Positions 35,206 through 44,200 of a stretch of DNA of 64,000 nucleotides are shown here, piece after piece. A program made the position numbers and the translations under genes. The notes beneath the pieces were generated by a model. That model did no database searches and was not told the origin of the DNA. It was given only the letters and a program-made list of their open reading frames with translations. The first letter of the stretch is position 1. Each line of letters begins with the position of its first letter. This stretch comes from Pseudomonas sp. BN411. GTDB taxonomy: Bacteria; Pseudomonadota; Gammaproteobacteria; Pseudomonadales; Pseudomonadaceae. The DNA lies in assembly GCF_029871235.1 (NCBI RefSeq), contig NZ_SSOM01000073.1:62001-126000 (forward strand), read 5' to 3'.

Positions 35206-37497
35206 ATGACTGACCTGGCCAATTCCCTGACTTCTTCGAAGAACCCGCCCGCCCGCATCGACTTCAATACGCCTGCGCTGGTGCGCAAGCGCAAGATGCG
35301 CGCGCTGAAGGACCGCCTGACCCGCTGGTACGTGCTGGTCGGCGGTCTCGCCGTTCTTGGCGCTATCACCCTGATCTTCTTCTACCTGGCCTACGTGGTG
35401 CTGCCGCTGTTCCAGGGTGCCGAGCTGACGGCGAAGAAGGTGCAGAGCCCGGCCTGGCTGCAACAGCAGGACGCCGGCAAGCCGCTGCTGCTGGCTGTGG
35501 AAGAGCAGAACATGGTGGGCATGCGCGTCGCCGACAAGGGCGAAGTGCAGTTCTTCTCGACGAAGGACGGTAGTCTGGTCAAACGCCAGCAGCTGCCGCT
35601 GCCGGCCGACGCCAACGTGGTGTCCATCGGCCAGGACCAGCCGGGCAGCCCGCTGGTTGTGCTGGGCCTGTCCAACGGCCAGGCGCTGATCTTCAAGCAC
35701 AGCTACAACGTCACCTACCCGGACAACAAGAAAACCATCGAGCCCCTGGTCAGCTTCCCCTACGGCGAAGCGCCCATGGTCCTCGACGCCCAGGGCCGTG
35801 CGCTGGAGCACGTGGCACTGAGCATCAATGACGAAACCATGGTGCTGGCCGGCTCCACCGGCAGCCAGCTGCATGTGCAGCAGGTCGTCAGCGAAGAGAA
35901 CATGCTGACCGGCGAAACCACCCAGGAGCAGAACTCCATTGATCTGCCGCAGATCGCCGAGCCGATCAAGGCCATCTACATCGATCCGCGCCACCAGTGG
36001 CTGTACGTGCTCAACGGTCGTGCCCACGCCGACGTCTTCAGCCTGCGCGAGAAGGCCCTGAACGGCCGCTACAAGCTGCTGGAAGACGGCGAGCGCGAAG
36101 TCTCCGCCAGCACCATGCTGCTGGGCGGCATCTCCCTGATGGTGGGCGACTCCAAGGGCGGCATCGCCCAGTGGTTCATGGCCCGCGATCCGGACGGTTC
36201 CTCGCGCCTGAAGCACATTCGTGACTTCCAGCTGGGCAACAACCCGGTGGTCCAGATCAACGCTGAAGAGCGCCGCAAGGGCTTCATCGCCCTGGACTCG
36301 ACCGGTCACCTCGGCGTGTTCCACAGCACCGCCAACCGCACCCTGCTGGTCGAGTCCGTGACCGACGGCTCCGGCCTGATGGCCCTGTCGCCGCGCGCCA
36401 ACCGCATCGTGGTCGAGGAAGGCAACCAGCTGATGCCGTTCAGCCTGCGCAACCCGCACCCGGAAGTCTCCTGGAGCGCGCTGTGGGGCAAGGTCTGGTA
36501 CGAGAGCTACGACGAGCCGAAGTACGTCTGGCAGTCCACCGCCGCCAACACCGACTTCGAACCCAAGCTGAGCCTGGCACCGCTGACCTGGGGCACCCTG
36601 AAGGCTGCCTTCTACGCCATGCTGCTGGCCGCTCCGCTGGCCATCGCCGCCGCCATCTACACCGCCTACTTCATGGCGCCGGCCATGCGCCGCAAGGTGA
36701 AGCCGGTGATCGAGCTGATGGAAGCCCTGCCCACTGTGATCCTGGGCTTCTTCGCCGGCCTGTTCCTGGCGCCCTATGTGGAAGGCCACCTGCCGGGCAT
36801 CTTCAGCCTGCTGCTGCTGACCCCCATCGGCATCCTGCTGGCCGGCTTCATCTGGAGCCGCCTGCCGGAGTCCATCCGCCTGCGCGTGCCGGACGGCTGG
36901 GAAGCGGCGATCCTGATCCCGGTAGTGGGCCTCACCGCCTGGTTCGCCCTGGGCATGAGCCCGATCCTGGAAAGCTGGTTCTTCGGCGGTGACATGCGCC
37001 TGTGGATCAGCAACGACCTCGGCATCACCTACGACCAGCGCAACGCCCTGATCGTTGGCCTGGCCATGGGCTTCGCAGTGATCCCGAACATCTTCTCCAT
37101 CGCCGAAGACGCCGTGTTCAGCGTGCCGCGCAGCCTGACCTACGGCTCCCTGGCCCTAGGCGCTACGCCTTGGCAGACCATGACCCGTGTGGTCCTGCTG
37201 ACCGCCAGCCCCGGCATCTTCTCCGCCCTGATGATCGGCCTCGGCCGCGCAGTGGGCGAGACCATGATCGTGCTGATGGCTACCGGCAACACCCCGGTGA
37301 TGGAAGTGAATATCTTCGAAGGCATGCGCACCCTGGCCGCCAACGTGGCCGTGGAAATGCCGGAGTCGGAAGTCGGCGGCAGCCACTACCGGATCCTGTT
37401 CCTCTCGGCGCTGGTGCTGCTGACGTTCACCTTCATCATGAACACCCTGGCCGAGCTGATCCGTCAGCGCCTGCGCAAGAAATACGCCTCTCTTTAA
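35206..37497 (+). CDS. pstC: phosphate ABC transporter permease PstC, large form
   Basis: 763 aa, more than twice E. coli PstC (319 aa). Layout: first membrane helix at about residues 43-65, then some 390 residues of predicted periplasmic sequence with repeated strand-like segments (propeller-like), then the permease core from about residue 465 with FYAMLLAAPLAIAAAIYTAY, MEALPTVILGFFAGLFLAPY and VLLTASPGIFSALMIGLGRA plus VGET, the EAA-type loop region. The large form is known in Pseudomonas. Forms the channel with PstA. Confidence 0.94.
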   Translation: MTDLANSLTSSKNPPARIDFNTPALVRKRKMRALKDRLTRWYVLVGGLAVLGAITLIFFYLAYVVLPLFQGAELTAKKVQSPAWLQQQDAGKPLLLAVEEQNMVGMRVADKGEVQFFSTKDGSLVKRQQLPLPADANVVSIGQDQPGSPLVVLGLSNGQALIFKHSYNVTYPDNKKTIEPLVSFPYGEAPMVLDAQGRALEHVALSINDETMVLAGSTGSQLHVQQVVSEENMLTGETTQEQNSIDLPQIAEPIKAIYIDPRHQWLYVLNGRAHADVFSLREKALNGRYKLLEDGEREVSASTMLLGGISLMVGDSKGGIAQWFMARDPDGSSRLKHIRDFQLGNNPVVQINAEERRKGFIALDSTGHLGVFHSTANRTLLVESVTDGSGLMALSPRANRIVVEEGNQLMPFSLRNPHPEVSWSALWGKVWYESYDEPKYVWQSTAANTDFEPKLSLAPLTWGTLKAAFYAMLLAAPLAIAAAIYTAYFMAPAMRRKVKPVIELMEALPTVILGFFAGLFLAPYVEGHLPGIFSLLLLTPIGILLAGFIWSRLPESIRLRVPDGWEAAILIPVVGLTAWFALGMSPILESWFFGGDMRLWISNDLGITYDQRNALIVGLAMGFAVIPNIFSIAEDAVFSVPRSLTYGSLALGATPWQTMTRVVLLTASPGIFSALMIGLGRAVGETMIVLMATGNTPVMEVNIFEGMRTLAANVAVEMPESEVGGSHYRILFLSALVLLTFTFIMNTLAELIRQRLRKKYASL

Positions 37498-37529
37498 AAG
37501 CGCACCTCGGAACGAGGGGCATCTGATGA

Positions 37530-37624
37530 CCCTCTCCCTTCAGGGAGAGGGTGCCCGAAGGGCGGGAGAGGGTGGTGCCTCGTGCAACCCCCTCTCCCCA
37601 GCCCTCTCCCCGTAGGGGAGAGGG
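37530..37624. repeat. CCCTCTCCC...GGGAGAGGG repeat cluster inside the pst operon
   Basis: At least three short palindromic units, among them CCCTCTCCCTTCAGGGAGAG plus GG (37530-37551) and CCCTCTCCCCGTAGGGGAGA plus GGG (37602-37624). They lie between pstC and pstA and would fold into strong hairpins in the message. Confidence 0.75.
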
Positions 37625-37690
37625 AGTAAATACACGAAACCTCCGGCCCCTGGCGGGAGGAACTGAAAGACTCACGCGTTGGAGAAATCC

Positions 37691-39361
37691 GTGAAAAAGG
37701 TTTCCCTTAGAGACTGGTTCAAGAGTGGCGCACCGGGCGTCTGGATTAGCGGTGGTGCGGTTTCCATCGCGGTCATCATGACCATCGGCCTGCTGTCGGT
37801 GATCGCCGTGCGCGGCTTGGCCCACTTCTGGCCGGCCGATCTGGTGGAGGCGCAGTACTCCATTCCTGGCGAGCCAGCCAAGCCGGTGATCGGTGAAGCG
37901 GTGCAGATCGAGGAAGTATCCCGTGCACGCCTGAAAGGCGCCGGTCTGCCCGTGCCGGAAACCGGCCCGGAGTTCATGACCCGCGAGCTGCTCAAGGTGG
38001 GTAACCGTGACGTCTACGGCAGCGACTTCACCTGGGTGGTGGGCGACTGGCTGCTGGACCAGAAATACCCGGCCGACCTGGTGGCGCTGGAGCGCCGCGA
38101 GTGGGGCAACTTCTACGGCCGCCTGGTGGCGGTGAAGGAAAACGGCCAGGTAGTGGCTGAAGGCGACGCCGCCATGCCCGCGCTGCTCGAACGCCTGAAG
38201 CGCGTGAATGACCTCTACGGCAAGCTCTACCAGCTGGAGAAGAAGGACATCGGCGGCATCAACCACGGTCTTGAGCGCCTGCGCCTGCAGACCCGCAAGC
38301 TGGAGCTGAGTGACGCCCTGACCGCCGAAGCCCAGGCCGACATCGCCGCCCAGCGCGCCGAGCTGGAGAAGCGCTACAAAGGCCTGGAAGAGCAGCTGAC
38401 GGGCCTGCACCAGGAGTTCAACCGCGACAGCATCGTGGTCCGTGAAGCCGGTGGCCAGGAGCAGGAAATCAGTCTTGGCAAGGTGGTTCATGCCTACCAG
38501 CCGAACGCCATGGGCCTGGGTGCCAAGCTCGGCTTCTACTTCACCAAGCTGTGGGAATTCCTCGCCGACGACCCGCGTGAAGCCAACACCGAAGGCGGTA
38601 TTTTCCCGGCCATCTTCGGCACCGTGATGATGACCCTGATCATGGCCGTGATCGTCACCCCCTTCGGTGTGATCGCCGCCATCTACCTGCGCGAGTACGC
38701 CAAGCAGGGCCCGCTGACCCGCGTGATCCGTATTGCGGTAAACAACCTGGCGGGCGTTCCGGCCATCGTCTACGGCGTGTTCGGCCTGGGCTTCTTCGTC
38801 TATGTGCTGGGTGGCTCGCTCGACCGCCTGTTCTTCCCCGAGTCCGCGCCGGCACCGACCTTCGGTACCCCGGGCCTGCTCTGGGCGTCCCTGACCCTGG
38901 CGATCCTCGCCGTACCGGTGGTGATCGTGGCCACCGAGGAAGGCCTGGCGCGTATTCCGCGTGCCGTGCGTGAAGGCTCCCTGGCCCTCGGCGCGACCAA
39001 GGCTGAAACCCTGTGGAAGGTGGTCCTGCCCATGGCCAGCCCGGCCATGATGACCGGCCTGATCCTCGCCGTGGCCCGCGCGGCCGGTGAAGTGGCCCCG
39101 CTGATGCTGGTGGGTGTGGTGAAGCTGGCGCCGAGCCTGCCGGTTGACGGCAACTACCCGTACCTGCACCTGGACCAGAAGATCATGCACCTGGGCTTCC
39201 ACATCTATGACGTCGGCTTCCAGAGCCCGAACGTCGAAGCCGCGCGTCCGCTGGTTTACGCGACCGCGCTGCTGCTGGTGATGGTGATCGCCCTGCTGAA
39301 CTTCTCGGCCGTCGCCATCCGTAACCACCTGCGCGAGAAATACAAGGCGCTGGACAGCTGA
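37691..39361 (+). CDS. pstA: phosphate ABC transporter permease PstA, large form
   Basis: 556 aa, against 296 in E. coli. One N-terminal helix (IAVIMTIGLLSVIAVRGLAH), a periplasmic insert of about 230 residues ending in a long coiled coil (around 170-250: LKRVNDLYGKLYQLEKK and following heptads), then the permease core with VTPFGVIAAIYLREYAKQGP, IVYGVFGLGFFVYV and EGSLALGATKAETLWKVVLP. The start is GTG at 37691, six bases after GGAG; a TTG at 37679 is less likely. Partner of the equally enlarged PstC. Confidence 0.94.
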   Translation: MKKVSLRDWFKSGAPGVWISGGAVSIAVIMTIGLLSVIAVRGLAHFWPADLVEAQYSIPGEPAKPVIGEAVQIEEVSRARLKGAGLPVPETGPEFMTRELLKVGNRDVYGSDFTWVVGDWLLDQKYPADLVALERREWGNFYGRLVAVKENGQVVAEGDAAMPALLERLKRVNDLYGKLYQLEKKDIGGINHGLERLRLQTRKLELSDALTAEAQADIAAQRAELEKRYKGLEEQLTGLHQEFNRDSIVVREAGGQEQEISLGKVVHAYQPNAMGLGAKLGFYFTKLWEFLADDPREANTEGGIFPAIFGTVMMTLIMAVIVTPFGVIAAIYLREYAKQGPLTRVIRIAVNNLAGVPAIVYGVFGLGFFVYVLGGSLDRLFFPESAPAPTFGTPGLLWASLTLAILAVPVVIVATEEGLARIPRAVREGSLALGATKAETLWKVVLPMASPAMMTGLILAVARAAGEVAPLMLVGVVKLAPSLPVDGNYPYLHLDQKIMHLGFHIYDVGFQSPNVEAARPLVYATALLLVMVIALLNFSAVAIRNHLREKYKALDS

Positions 39362-39430
39362 TCGTCCGCCGCCCAACGAATTGCCTGAGGCTTACAGCTT
39401 GTAGCTTGAAGCTACGAACGGAGTGAACAC

Positions 39431-40264
39431 ATGCAACATGAAACCCACAGCCACGGCGTCAACATTTCCGCCCTCGGCCGCGACAAGCAGAACCTGAGCC
39501 TGGCGAACGAGACCGTCGCCCTCGAAGTGCCCGGACTGTCTCTGTTCTACGGCGAGAAGCAAGCGCTGCACGGCGTCAGCATGAACATCCCGAAGCAGCG
39601 CGTGACCGCCTTCATTGGCCCGTCCGGTTGCGGCAAATCCACCCTGCTGCGCTGCTTCAACCGCATGAACGACCTGGTTGACGGCTGCCGCGTCGACGGC
39701 GAGATCCGCCTCGACGGCAACAACATCTACCGCAAGGGCGAGGACGTGGCCGAGCTGCGCCGCCGTGTGGGCATGGTGTTCCAGAAGCCGAACCCCTTCC
39801 CCAAGAGCATCTACGAGAACGTGGTGTACGGCCTGCGCATCCAGGGCATCAACAAGAAGCGCGTGCTGGACGAAGCCGTGGAGTGGGCGCTGAAGGGCGC
39901 CGCCCTGTGGGACGAGGTGAAAGACCGCCTGCACGAATCCGCCCTCGGCCTCTCCGGCGGTCAGCAGCAGCGTCTGGTGATCGCCCGTACCATCGCCGTG
40001 GAGCCGGAAGTCCTGCTGCTCGACGAACCCTGCTCGGCCCTGGACCCGATCTCCACCCTGAAGGTGGAAGAGCTGATCTATGAGCTCAAGAGCAAGTACA
40101 CCATCGTCATCGTGACCCACAACATGCAGCAGGCGGCACGTGTTTCCGACTACACCGCCTTCATGTACATGGGCAAGCTGATCGAGTTCGGCGACACCGA
40201 TACCCTGTTCACCAATCCGGCCAAGAAGCAGACCGAAGACTACATCACCGGTCGCTACGGCTAG
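39431..40264 (+). CDS. pstB: phosphate ABC transporter ATP-binding protein PstB
   Basis: 277 aa. Walker [20 protein letters not shown], PstB-specific [19 protein letters not shown], signature [16 protein letters not shown] and Walker [16 protein letters not shown]. Powers phosphate import and takes part in PhoR signalling with PhoU. Follows pstA by 69 bases that include a small hairpin. All expected residues are present. Confidence 0.97.
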   Translation: MQHETHSHGVNISALGRDKQNLSLANETVALEVPGLSLFYGEKQALHGVSMNIPKQRVTAFIGPSGCGKSTLLRCFNRMNDLVDGCRVDGEIRLDGNNIYRKGEDVAELRRRVGMVFQKPNPFPKSIYENVVYGLRIQGINKKRVLDEAVEWALKGAALWDEVKDRLHESALGLSGGQQQRLVIARTIAVEPEVLLLDEPCSALDPISTLKVEELIYELKSKYTIVIVTHNMQQAARVSDYTAFMYMGKLIEFGDTDTLFTNPAKKQTEDYITGRYG

Positions 40265-40367
40265 TGGCCACCCCCAATCGCACTGGACTGCGTCGGTGAA
40301 GCTTGCCGTACTACTCGTACTGTCTTCGCTTCGCCTCCTTGCCCAGCACGATTGGTTGAAGGCCACT
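40263..40367. repeat. long imperfect inverted repeat between pstB and phoU
   Basis: TAGTGGCC at the pstB stop codon is mirrored by GGCCACTA at about 40361-40368, with an inner CAATCG/CGATTG pair. The arms bracket about 75 bases that look like a dispersed intergenic element; the left arm includes the TAG stop of pstB. Confidence 0.55.
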
Positions 40368-40406
40368 ACTACCAGGAAAAGAATTCTGCTCAACAAGGGT
40401 TAGAAA

Positions 40407-41153
40407 ATGATCGACAAAGACAGCCTCACCCATCACATCTCCCAGCAGTTCAACGCCGAACTGGAGGAAGTGCGCAGCCACCTCCTGGCGATGGGCGGCC
40501 TGGTCGAGAAGCAGGTCAACGACGCGGTCACCGCGCTGATCGACGCCGACTCGGGCCTCGCCCAGCAAGTGCGCGAGATCGATGACCAGATCAACCAGAT
40601 GGAGCGCAATATCGACGAGGAGTGCGTACGCATCCTCGCCCGTCGCCAGCCGGCGGCCTCCGACCTGCGTCTGATCATCAGCATCTCCAAGTCGGTGATC
40701 GACCTCGAGCGCATCGGCGACGAAGCCTCGAAGATCGCCCGCCGCGCCATCCAGCTCTGCGAGGAAGGCGTTGCCCCGCGCGGCTACGTCGAGGTGCGCC
40801 ACATCGGCGACCAGGTGCGCAAGATGGTCCAGGAAGCCCTGGATGCCTTCGCCCGCTTCGACGCTGACCTCGCCCTCTCGGTGGCCCAGTACGACAAGAA
40901 CATCGACCGCGAGTACAAGACCGCGCTGCGCGAACTGGTCACCTACATGATGGAAGACCCGCGCGCCATCAGCCGCGTGCTCAACGTCATCTGGGCCCTG
41001 CGTTCCCTGGAGCGCATCGGCGACCACGCGCGCAACATTTCCGAGTTGGTGATCTACCTGGTGCGCGGCACCGACGTTCGCCACATGGGCCTGGCGCGCA
41101 TGACCGAGGAAGTGAAGGGCAATGGCGCCAACAAGGACGCCAACCAGGGCTGA
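40407..41153 (+). CDS. phoU: phosphate signalling regulator PhoU
   Basis: 248 aa, cytoplasmic, two three-helix bundles. Metal-binding type motifs ISKSVIDLERIGDEASKIAR and VIWALRSLERIGDHARNISE mark the two repeats of the family. It dampens PhoR signalling when phosphate is sufficient and restrains PstSCAB uptake. Last gene of the pst cluster, followed by a terminator-like hairpin. Confidence 0.96.
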   Translation: MIDKDSLTHHISQQFNAELEEVRSHLLAMGGLVEKQVNDAVTALIDADSGLAQQVREIDDQINQMERNIDEECVRILARRQPAASDLRLIISISKSVIDLERIGDEASKIARRAIQLCEEGVAPRGYVEVRHIGDQVRKMVQEALDAFARFDADLALSVAQYDKNIDREYKTALRELVTYMMEDPRAISRVLNVIWALRSLERIGDHARNISELVIYLVRGTDVRHMGLARMTEEVKGNGANKDANQG

Positions 41154-41171
41154 TCCTGCTTCCTGCTCCCT

Positions 41172-41204
41172 GAACGCCCGGCCTTGTGCCGGGCGTTCTG
41201 CTTT
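41172..41204 (+). terminator. terminator of the pst-phoU operon
   Basis: Perfect 11-base stem GAACGCCCGGC / GCCGGGCGTTC with a 5-base loop, followed by TGCTTTCC. It starts 18 bases after the phoU stop codon. The T tract is short, but the stem is very stable. Confidence 0.75.
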
Positions 41205-41316
41205 CCGCGACTGTGGATGACCCGTCGGTCGCGGACGGGGCGCAGGTCGCAAATCGGGCTTGGCAATTGGCTATCAGCCAAGGCTATTCTTAGCCCCGAT
41301 TTCCAAGGAGTAGTCG

Positions 41317-42228
41317 ATGGGCAAGGTCAACGTGCTGGTGGTGGATGATGCGTCCTTTATTCGCGATCTGGTGAAGAAGGGGCTGCGCGACAACTTTCCC
41401 GGCATCCAGATCGAAGAGGCGATCAATGGGCGAAAGGCCCAGCAATTGCTCGCCCGCGCCAGTATCGACCTGATCCTCTGCGACTGGGAAATGCCCGAGA
41501 TGTCGGGGCTGGAATTGCTCACCTGGTGCCGCGAGCAGGACAACCTGAAGACCACGCCCTTCATCATGGTCACCAGCCGTGGTGACAAGGAGAACGTCAT
41601 CCAGGCCATCCAGGCCGGCGTCTCCGACTACATCGGCAAACCCTTCTCCAACGATCAGCTGGTCACCAAGGTGAAGAAGGCCCTGTCCCGCAGCGGCAAG
41701 CTCGAAGCCCTGATGTCCAGTTCGCCGGTGAAGCTGCCCAACGCCGGCGGCTTTGCCAATGACTCCCTCGCGGCCCTCACCGGCGGCAAGGCCGAGGTGG
41801 TCCGCCCTGCGGCCGCGCCGACGCCCGCCGCGCCCGTGGCCAAACCCGCCACTCCGACCCCGTCGGCGAAAGCGGCGTCCCAGGCCCCCGGTGGCCGTGG
41901 CCAGGCGCAGCTACGACTGCCGGAGGGGGTGCTGGCCTGTGTCATCAAGGCTCTGAGCCTGAAGGATGCGCAGCTTGTGGTACGCCGTGGCGAGCCGCTG
42001 CCGCAGGTGCTGGAGAGTGCGGTGCTCGACCTGGAGCAGGGCGAGGGTGGCGAAGTCGCGCGGCTCAACGGCTACCTGCACTCGGTGGCGGCGCTGGAAC
42101 CAAAGCCCGATAGCGAGTGGCTGCAGCTGACCTTCCGCTTCGTCGATGGCGACCCGCAGAAGCTCGATTACCTGTCCCGTCTGATCGCCCGCGGCACCGC
42201 GCAGAAGCATTTCGTCCCCGGCGCCTGA
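41317..42228 (+). CDS. response regulator with a proline/alanine linker and a C-terminal domain (PA5364-like)
   Basis: 303 aa. A CheY-type receiver occupies residues 1-125, with acidic pocket DD at 10-11, phosphoacceptor Asp56 (ILCDWEMPEMSG) and the conserved lysine in YIGKPFS. A disordered linker rich in Ala, Pro and Lys follows (about 155-195), then a C-terminal domain of about 100 residues that I do not recognise with certainty (LPEGVLACVIKALSLKDAQL). No DNA-binding helix-turn-helix is evident. AAGGAG precedes the ATG. An inverted repeat TTGGCT-ATC-AGCCAA lies at 41267-41281. Confidence 0.85.
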   Translation: MGKVNVLVVDDASFIRDLVKKGLRDNFPGIQIEEAINGRKAQQLLARASIDLILCDWEMPEMSGLELLTWCREQDNLKTTPFIMVTSRGDKENVIQAIQAGVSDYIGKPFSNDQLVTKVKKALSRSGKLEALMSSSPVKLPNAGGFANDSLAALTGGKAEVVRPAAAPTPAAPVAKPATPTPSAKAASQAPGGRGQAQLRLPEGVLACVIKALSLKDAQLVVRRGEPLPQVLESAVLDLEQGEGGEVARLNGYLHSVAALEPKPDSEWLQLTFRFVDGDPQKLDYLSRLIARGTAQKHFVPGA

Positions 42229-42332
42229 TCGTCCAGCCAACCCTGTCACAGCCCGACGGGCGACGTCTCGCCGCCGCTGGGCTGCACTGCTAGTCTTCGG
42301 TAACTCGGAGCACACAAAGACAACGGGACGAA

Positions 42333-43229
42333 ATGCTGGGGCGACTCCTTTCTCTGGCGCTGCTGCTCGGTATGAGCCTGCCGGCTGCTGCGCTGACCAT
42401 CTACAAGTACACCGACGCCAATGGTGTGGTGACCTACACCGACAAGGCCGTGTCGGGCGCCCAGGTGTTCGTCTTCCGTGACCGCATGGTGGAGCGCCTG
42501 GACCTCTCGGTGAAGCTGGAGACGAAAAAGCACGACGCCGGCGAGACCCTGCTGCTGCGCAACGACCTGTTCGCCCCGGTGGAGGTGGAACTGCGCATCG
42601 ACCAGGCGGAAAACGTCTCGGGCGCCCCCGACCAGCCGATCCGCTGGGTGCTGGCGCCGCGCAGCAGCATGCGCATGGCCACCCTGGCTCCGGCCGACCC
42701 GAGCCGTCCCATGCGCTACAAGCCCAAGCTGCGTTACGCCATGGGCGACCCACGCCTGCAGCCGGTGCTCTACCGCTATCCGCTGCCCTGGATGGGCGGT
42801 CCTTTCCGCCTGACCCAGGGCGCCAACGGCCGCTACAGCCACTTCACCCCCAAGGGCCGCTACGCCCTGGACATCGCCATGCCCGAAGGCACGCCCATTG
42901 TCGCGGCGCGTCCCGGCGTGGTGGTGAAGATCGAGAACGACCAGAGCGGCCGGGGCAACAACCCGTCCGGCAACTTTGTGCGCATCCTGCATGACGACGG
43001 CACCATGGGCGTCTACCTGCACCTGATGCGTGGTTCGGTGCAGGTGCGCGAGGGGCAGCAGGTGTCCATCGGCGAACGCATCGCCCGATCCGGCAACACC
43101 GGCAACAGCACTGGCCCGCACCTGCACTTCGTCATCCAGCGCAACATGGGCCTGGCGCTGGAATCCATTCCCTTCGACTTCGCCCAGCCGGTGGACACCC
43201 TGCCGAACTTCGCGGTGGGCGGGGAGTAG
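42333..43229 (+). CDS. exported M23-family metallopeptidase (PA5363-like)
   Basis: 298 aa. Signal peptide MLGRLLSLALLLGMSLPAAA; a DUF4124-like strand pair follows (IYKYTDANGVVTYTDK), and the M23 peptidase domain covers about residues 165-280: YSHFTPKGRYALDIAMPEGT supplies the first zinc ligands and TGPHLHFVIQ the HxH motif. Probably cuts peptidoglycan cross-links in the periplasm. By PAO1 order its next neighbour should be the CorC-like gene, but an insertion intervenes here. Confidence 0.9.
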   Translation: MLGRLLSLALLLGMSLPAAALTIYKYTDANGVVTYTDKAVSGAQVFVFRDRMVERLDLSVKLETKKHDAGETLLLRNDLFAPVEVELRIDQAENVSGAPDQPIRWVLAPRSSMRMATLAPADPSRPMRYKPKLRYAMGDPRLQPVLYRYPLPWMGGPFRLTQGANGRYSHFTPKGRYALDIAMPEGTPIVAARPGVVVKIENDQSGRGNNPSGNFVRILHDDGTMGVYLHLMRGSVQVREGQQVSIGERIARSGNTGNSTGPHLHFVIQRNMGLALESIPFDFAQPVDTLPNFAVGGE

Positions 43230-43241
43230 GGACGGATTGGG

Positions 43242-43329
43242 GTAGGTTGCGGCTGAGCTACGCGAAGCCCAACATCGCGCTCCACCGGATACACCGTCGT
43301 TGGGCTTCGCTGCGCTCTGCCCAACCTAC
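43242..43329. repeat. 88-bp GTAGGTTG repeat, copy A
   Basis: Starts GTAGGTTGCGGCTGAGCTAC and ends CTCTGCCCAACCTAC. Copy B at 43406-43493 has the same length and differs at only a few positions, a recent-looking duplication. Confidence 0.9.
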
Positions 43330-43338
43330 ATCAGGTCC

Positions 43339-43540
43339 GTAGGATGGGTTGAGCCTGCGATCCCCATCAGGTGCCGCTCAGCAGCCGGGAGTAGGGGGGA
43401 TTGGCGTAGGTTGTGGCTGAGCTATGCGAAGCCCAACATCGTGCTCCACCGGATACACCGTCGTTGGGCTTCGCTGCGCTCTGCCCAACCTACATCAGGC
43501 CGTGCTCAGCATGGGTATCGCTTCGCTCCACCCATCCTAC
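43339..43540. repeat. GTAGGATGGGT-family arms enclosing copy B
   Basis: GTAGGATGGGTTGAGCCTGC (43339 onward) is mirrored by GCTTCGCTCCACCCATCCTA plus C ending at 43540. The 88-bp copy B lies between these arms, giving a repeat nested in a repeat. Confidence 0.65.
43406..43493. repeat. 88-bp GTAGGTTG repeat, copy B
   Basis: Starts GTAGGTTGTGGCTGAGCTAT; nearly identical to copy A, 76 bp away in the same orientation. Confidence 0.9.
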
Positions 43541-43577
43541 GGGGCAGTCGAGCTTGAGTACCTTGGCGAGGGGAAAT

Positions 43578-43907
43578 CTATTTTTCGTCGTTGTCCTGCA
43601 TCCAGGCTGGGATATCCCTCATCCCATGCAATACGCGCCACACATCAATGTGATCATCACGCTCGATATAGAAGACCAGATAGGGATAGCGCTTGAGCGT
43701 CCAGGAGCGCAGCCCCGGCAGATCGAGCTCGTGCGCATATCGTGCTGAACCGGACTCTGGACGCCGGCTGATGTGCTTGTAGGCCCGCTCCAGGGCGTCG
43801 ATGAAGCCAAGGGCCGCTTGCTCAGTTGCCTCGCTCAGGTAGTAGCTGATGGCGTCGTCGATGTCCTGATTGGCCAGAGCCCGGGGGATGACGGGCTTGG
43901 CCTTCAT
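43578..43907 (-). CDS. parE: ParE/RelE-superfamily toxin
   Basis: 109 aa. Pattern of the ParE family: QDIDDAISYYLSEATEQAAL at the start, FIDALERAYKHISRRPESGS, and the C-terminal strand pair YPYLVFYIERDDHIDVWRVL followed by HGMRDIP. ParE toxins usually poison DNA gyrase, RelE relatives cleave mRNA; the sequence is closer to ParE. Overlaps the antitoxin gene by 4 bp (ATGA), the usual coupling. Absent from this position in PAO1 as I recall it, so probably acquired. Confidence 0.88.
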   Translation of the reverse strand: MKAKPVIPRALANQDIDDAISYYLSEATEQAALGFIDALERAYKHISRRPESGSARYAHELDLPGLRSWTLKRYPYLVFYIERDDHIDVWRVLHGMRDIPAWMQDNDEK

Positions 43908-44140
43908 GCCTTGGCGTTCCGCACCCGGTTGCGTAGCGCCTCGAAGTAGGTGTCATCCGCCGGGGCGGCAGGGGAGGAGGCGGCTCCTTCCAGGAGCAGG
44001 TTACGCAGGCGCTGACGGTCCTGGTCCTTGCGGATCAGTTCGCGGACATACTCGCTACTGGTGCCGTAGCCACGTTGGCTGACCTGGTCATCTACAAAGC
44101 TCTTGAGGGCGTCGGGCAAGGAGATGTTCATGGTGCTCAT
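43904..44140 (-). CDS. parD: ParD-type antitoxin (ribbon-helix-helix)
   Basis: 78 aa. The ribbon-helix-helix N-terminus MSTMNISLPDALKSFVDDQV, then GYGTSSEYVRELIRKDQDRQ, matches ParD; the C-terminal tail is the toxin-binding part. AAGGTGAG stands before the ATG. A perfect palindrome 12 bases upstream of the start is the expected autoregulatory operator. First gene of the pair. Confidence 0.9.
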   Translation of the reverse strand: MSTMNISLPDALKSFVDDQVSQRGYGTSSEYVRELIRKDQDRQRLRNLLLEGAASSPAAPADDTYFEALRNRVRNAKA

Positions 44141-44152
44141 GGGAACTCACCT

Positions 44153-44171
44153 TTTGGCAAAATTTGCCAAA
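44153..44171. promoter_or_regulatory. ParD operator palindrome
   Basis: TTTGGCAAA-A-TTTGCCAAA, a perfect 19-base dyad directly upstream of parD. Ribbon-helix-helix antitoxins bind such sites to repress their own operon. Confidence 0.75.
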
Positions 44172-44200
44172 CCATCTTAGCACCTGGTTTCGCTGGCCGG

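Noticed and set aside
34684-36789. Minus-strand open frame of about 700 codons opposite pstS and pstC
   Set aside because: It is a mirror of strongly coding DNA, spans two genes and a promoter region, and has no recognisable domain.
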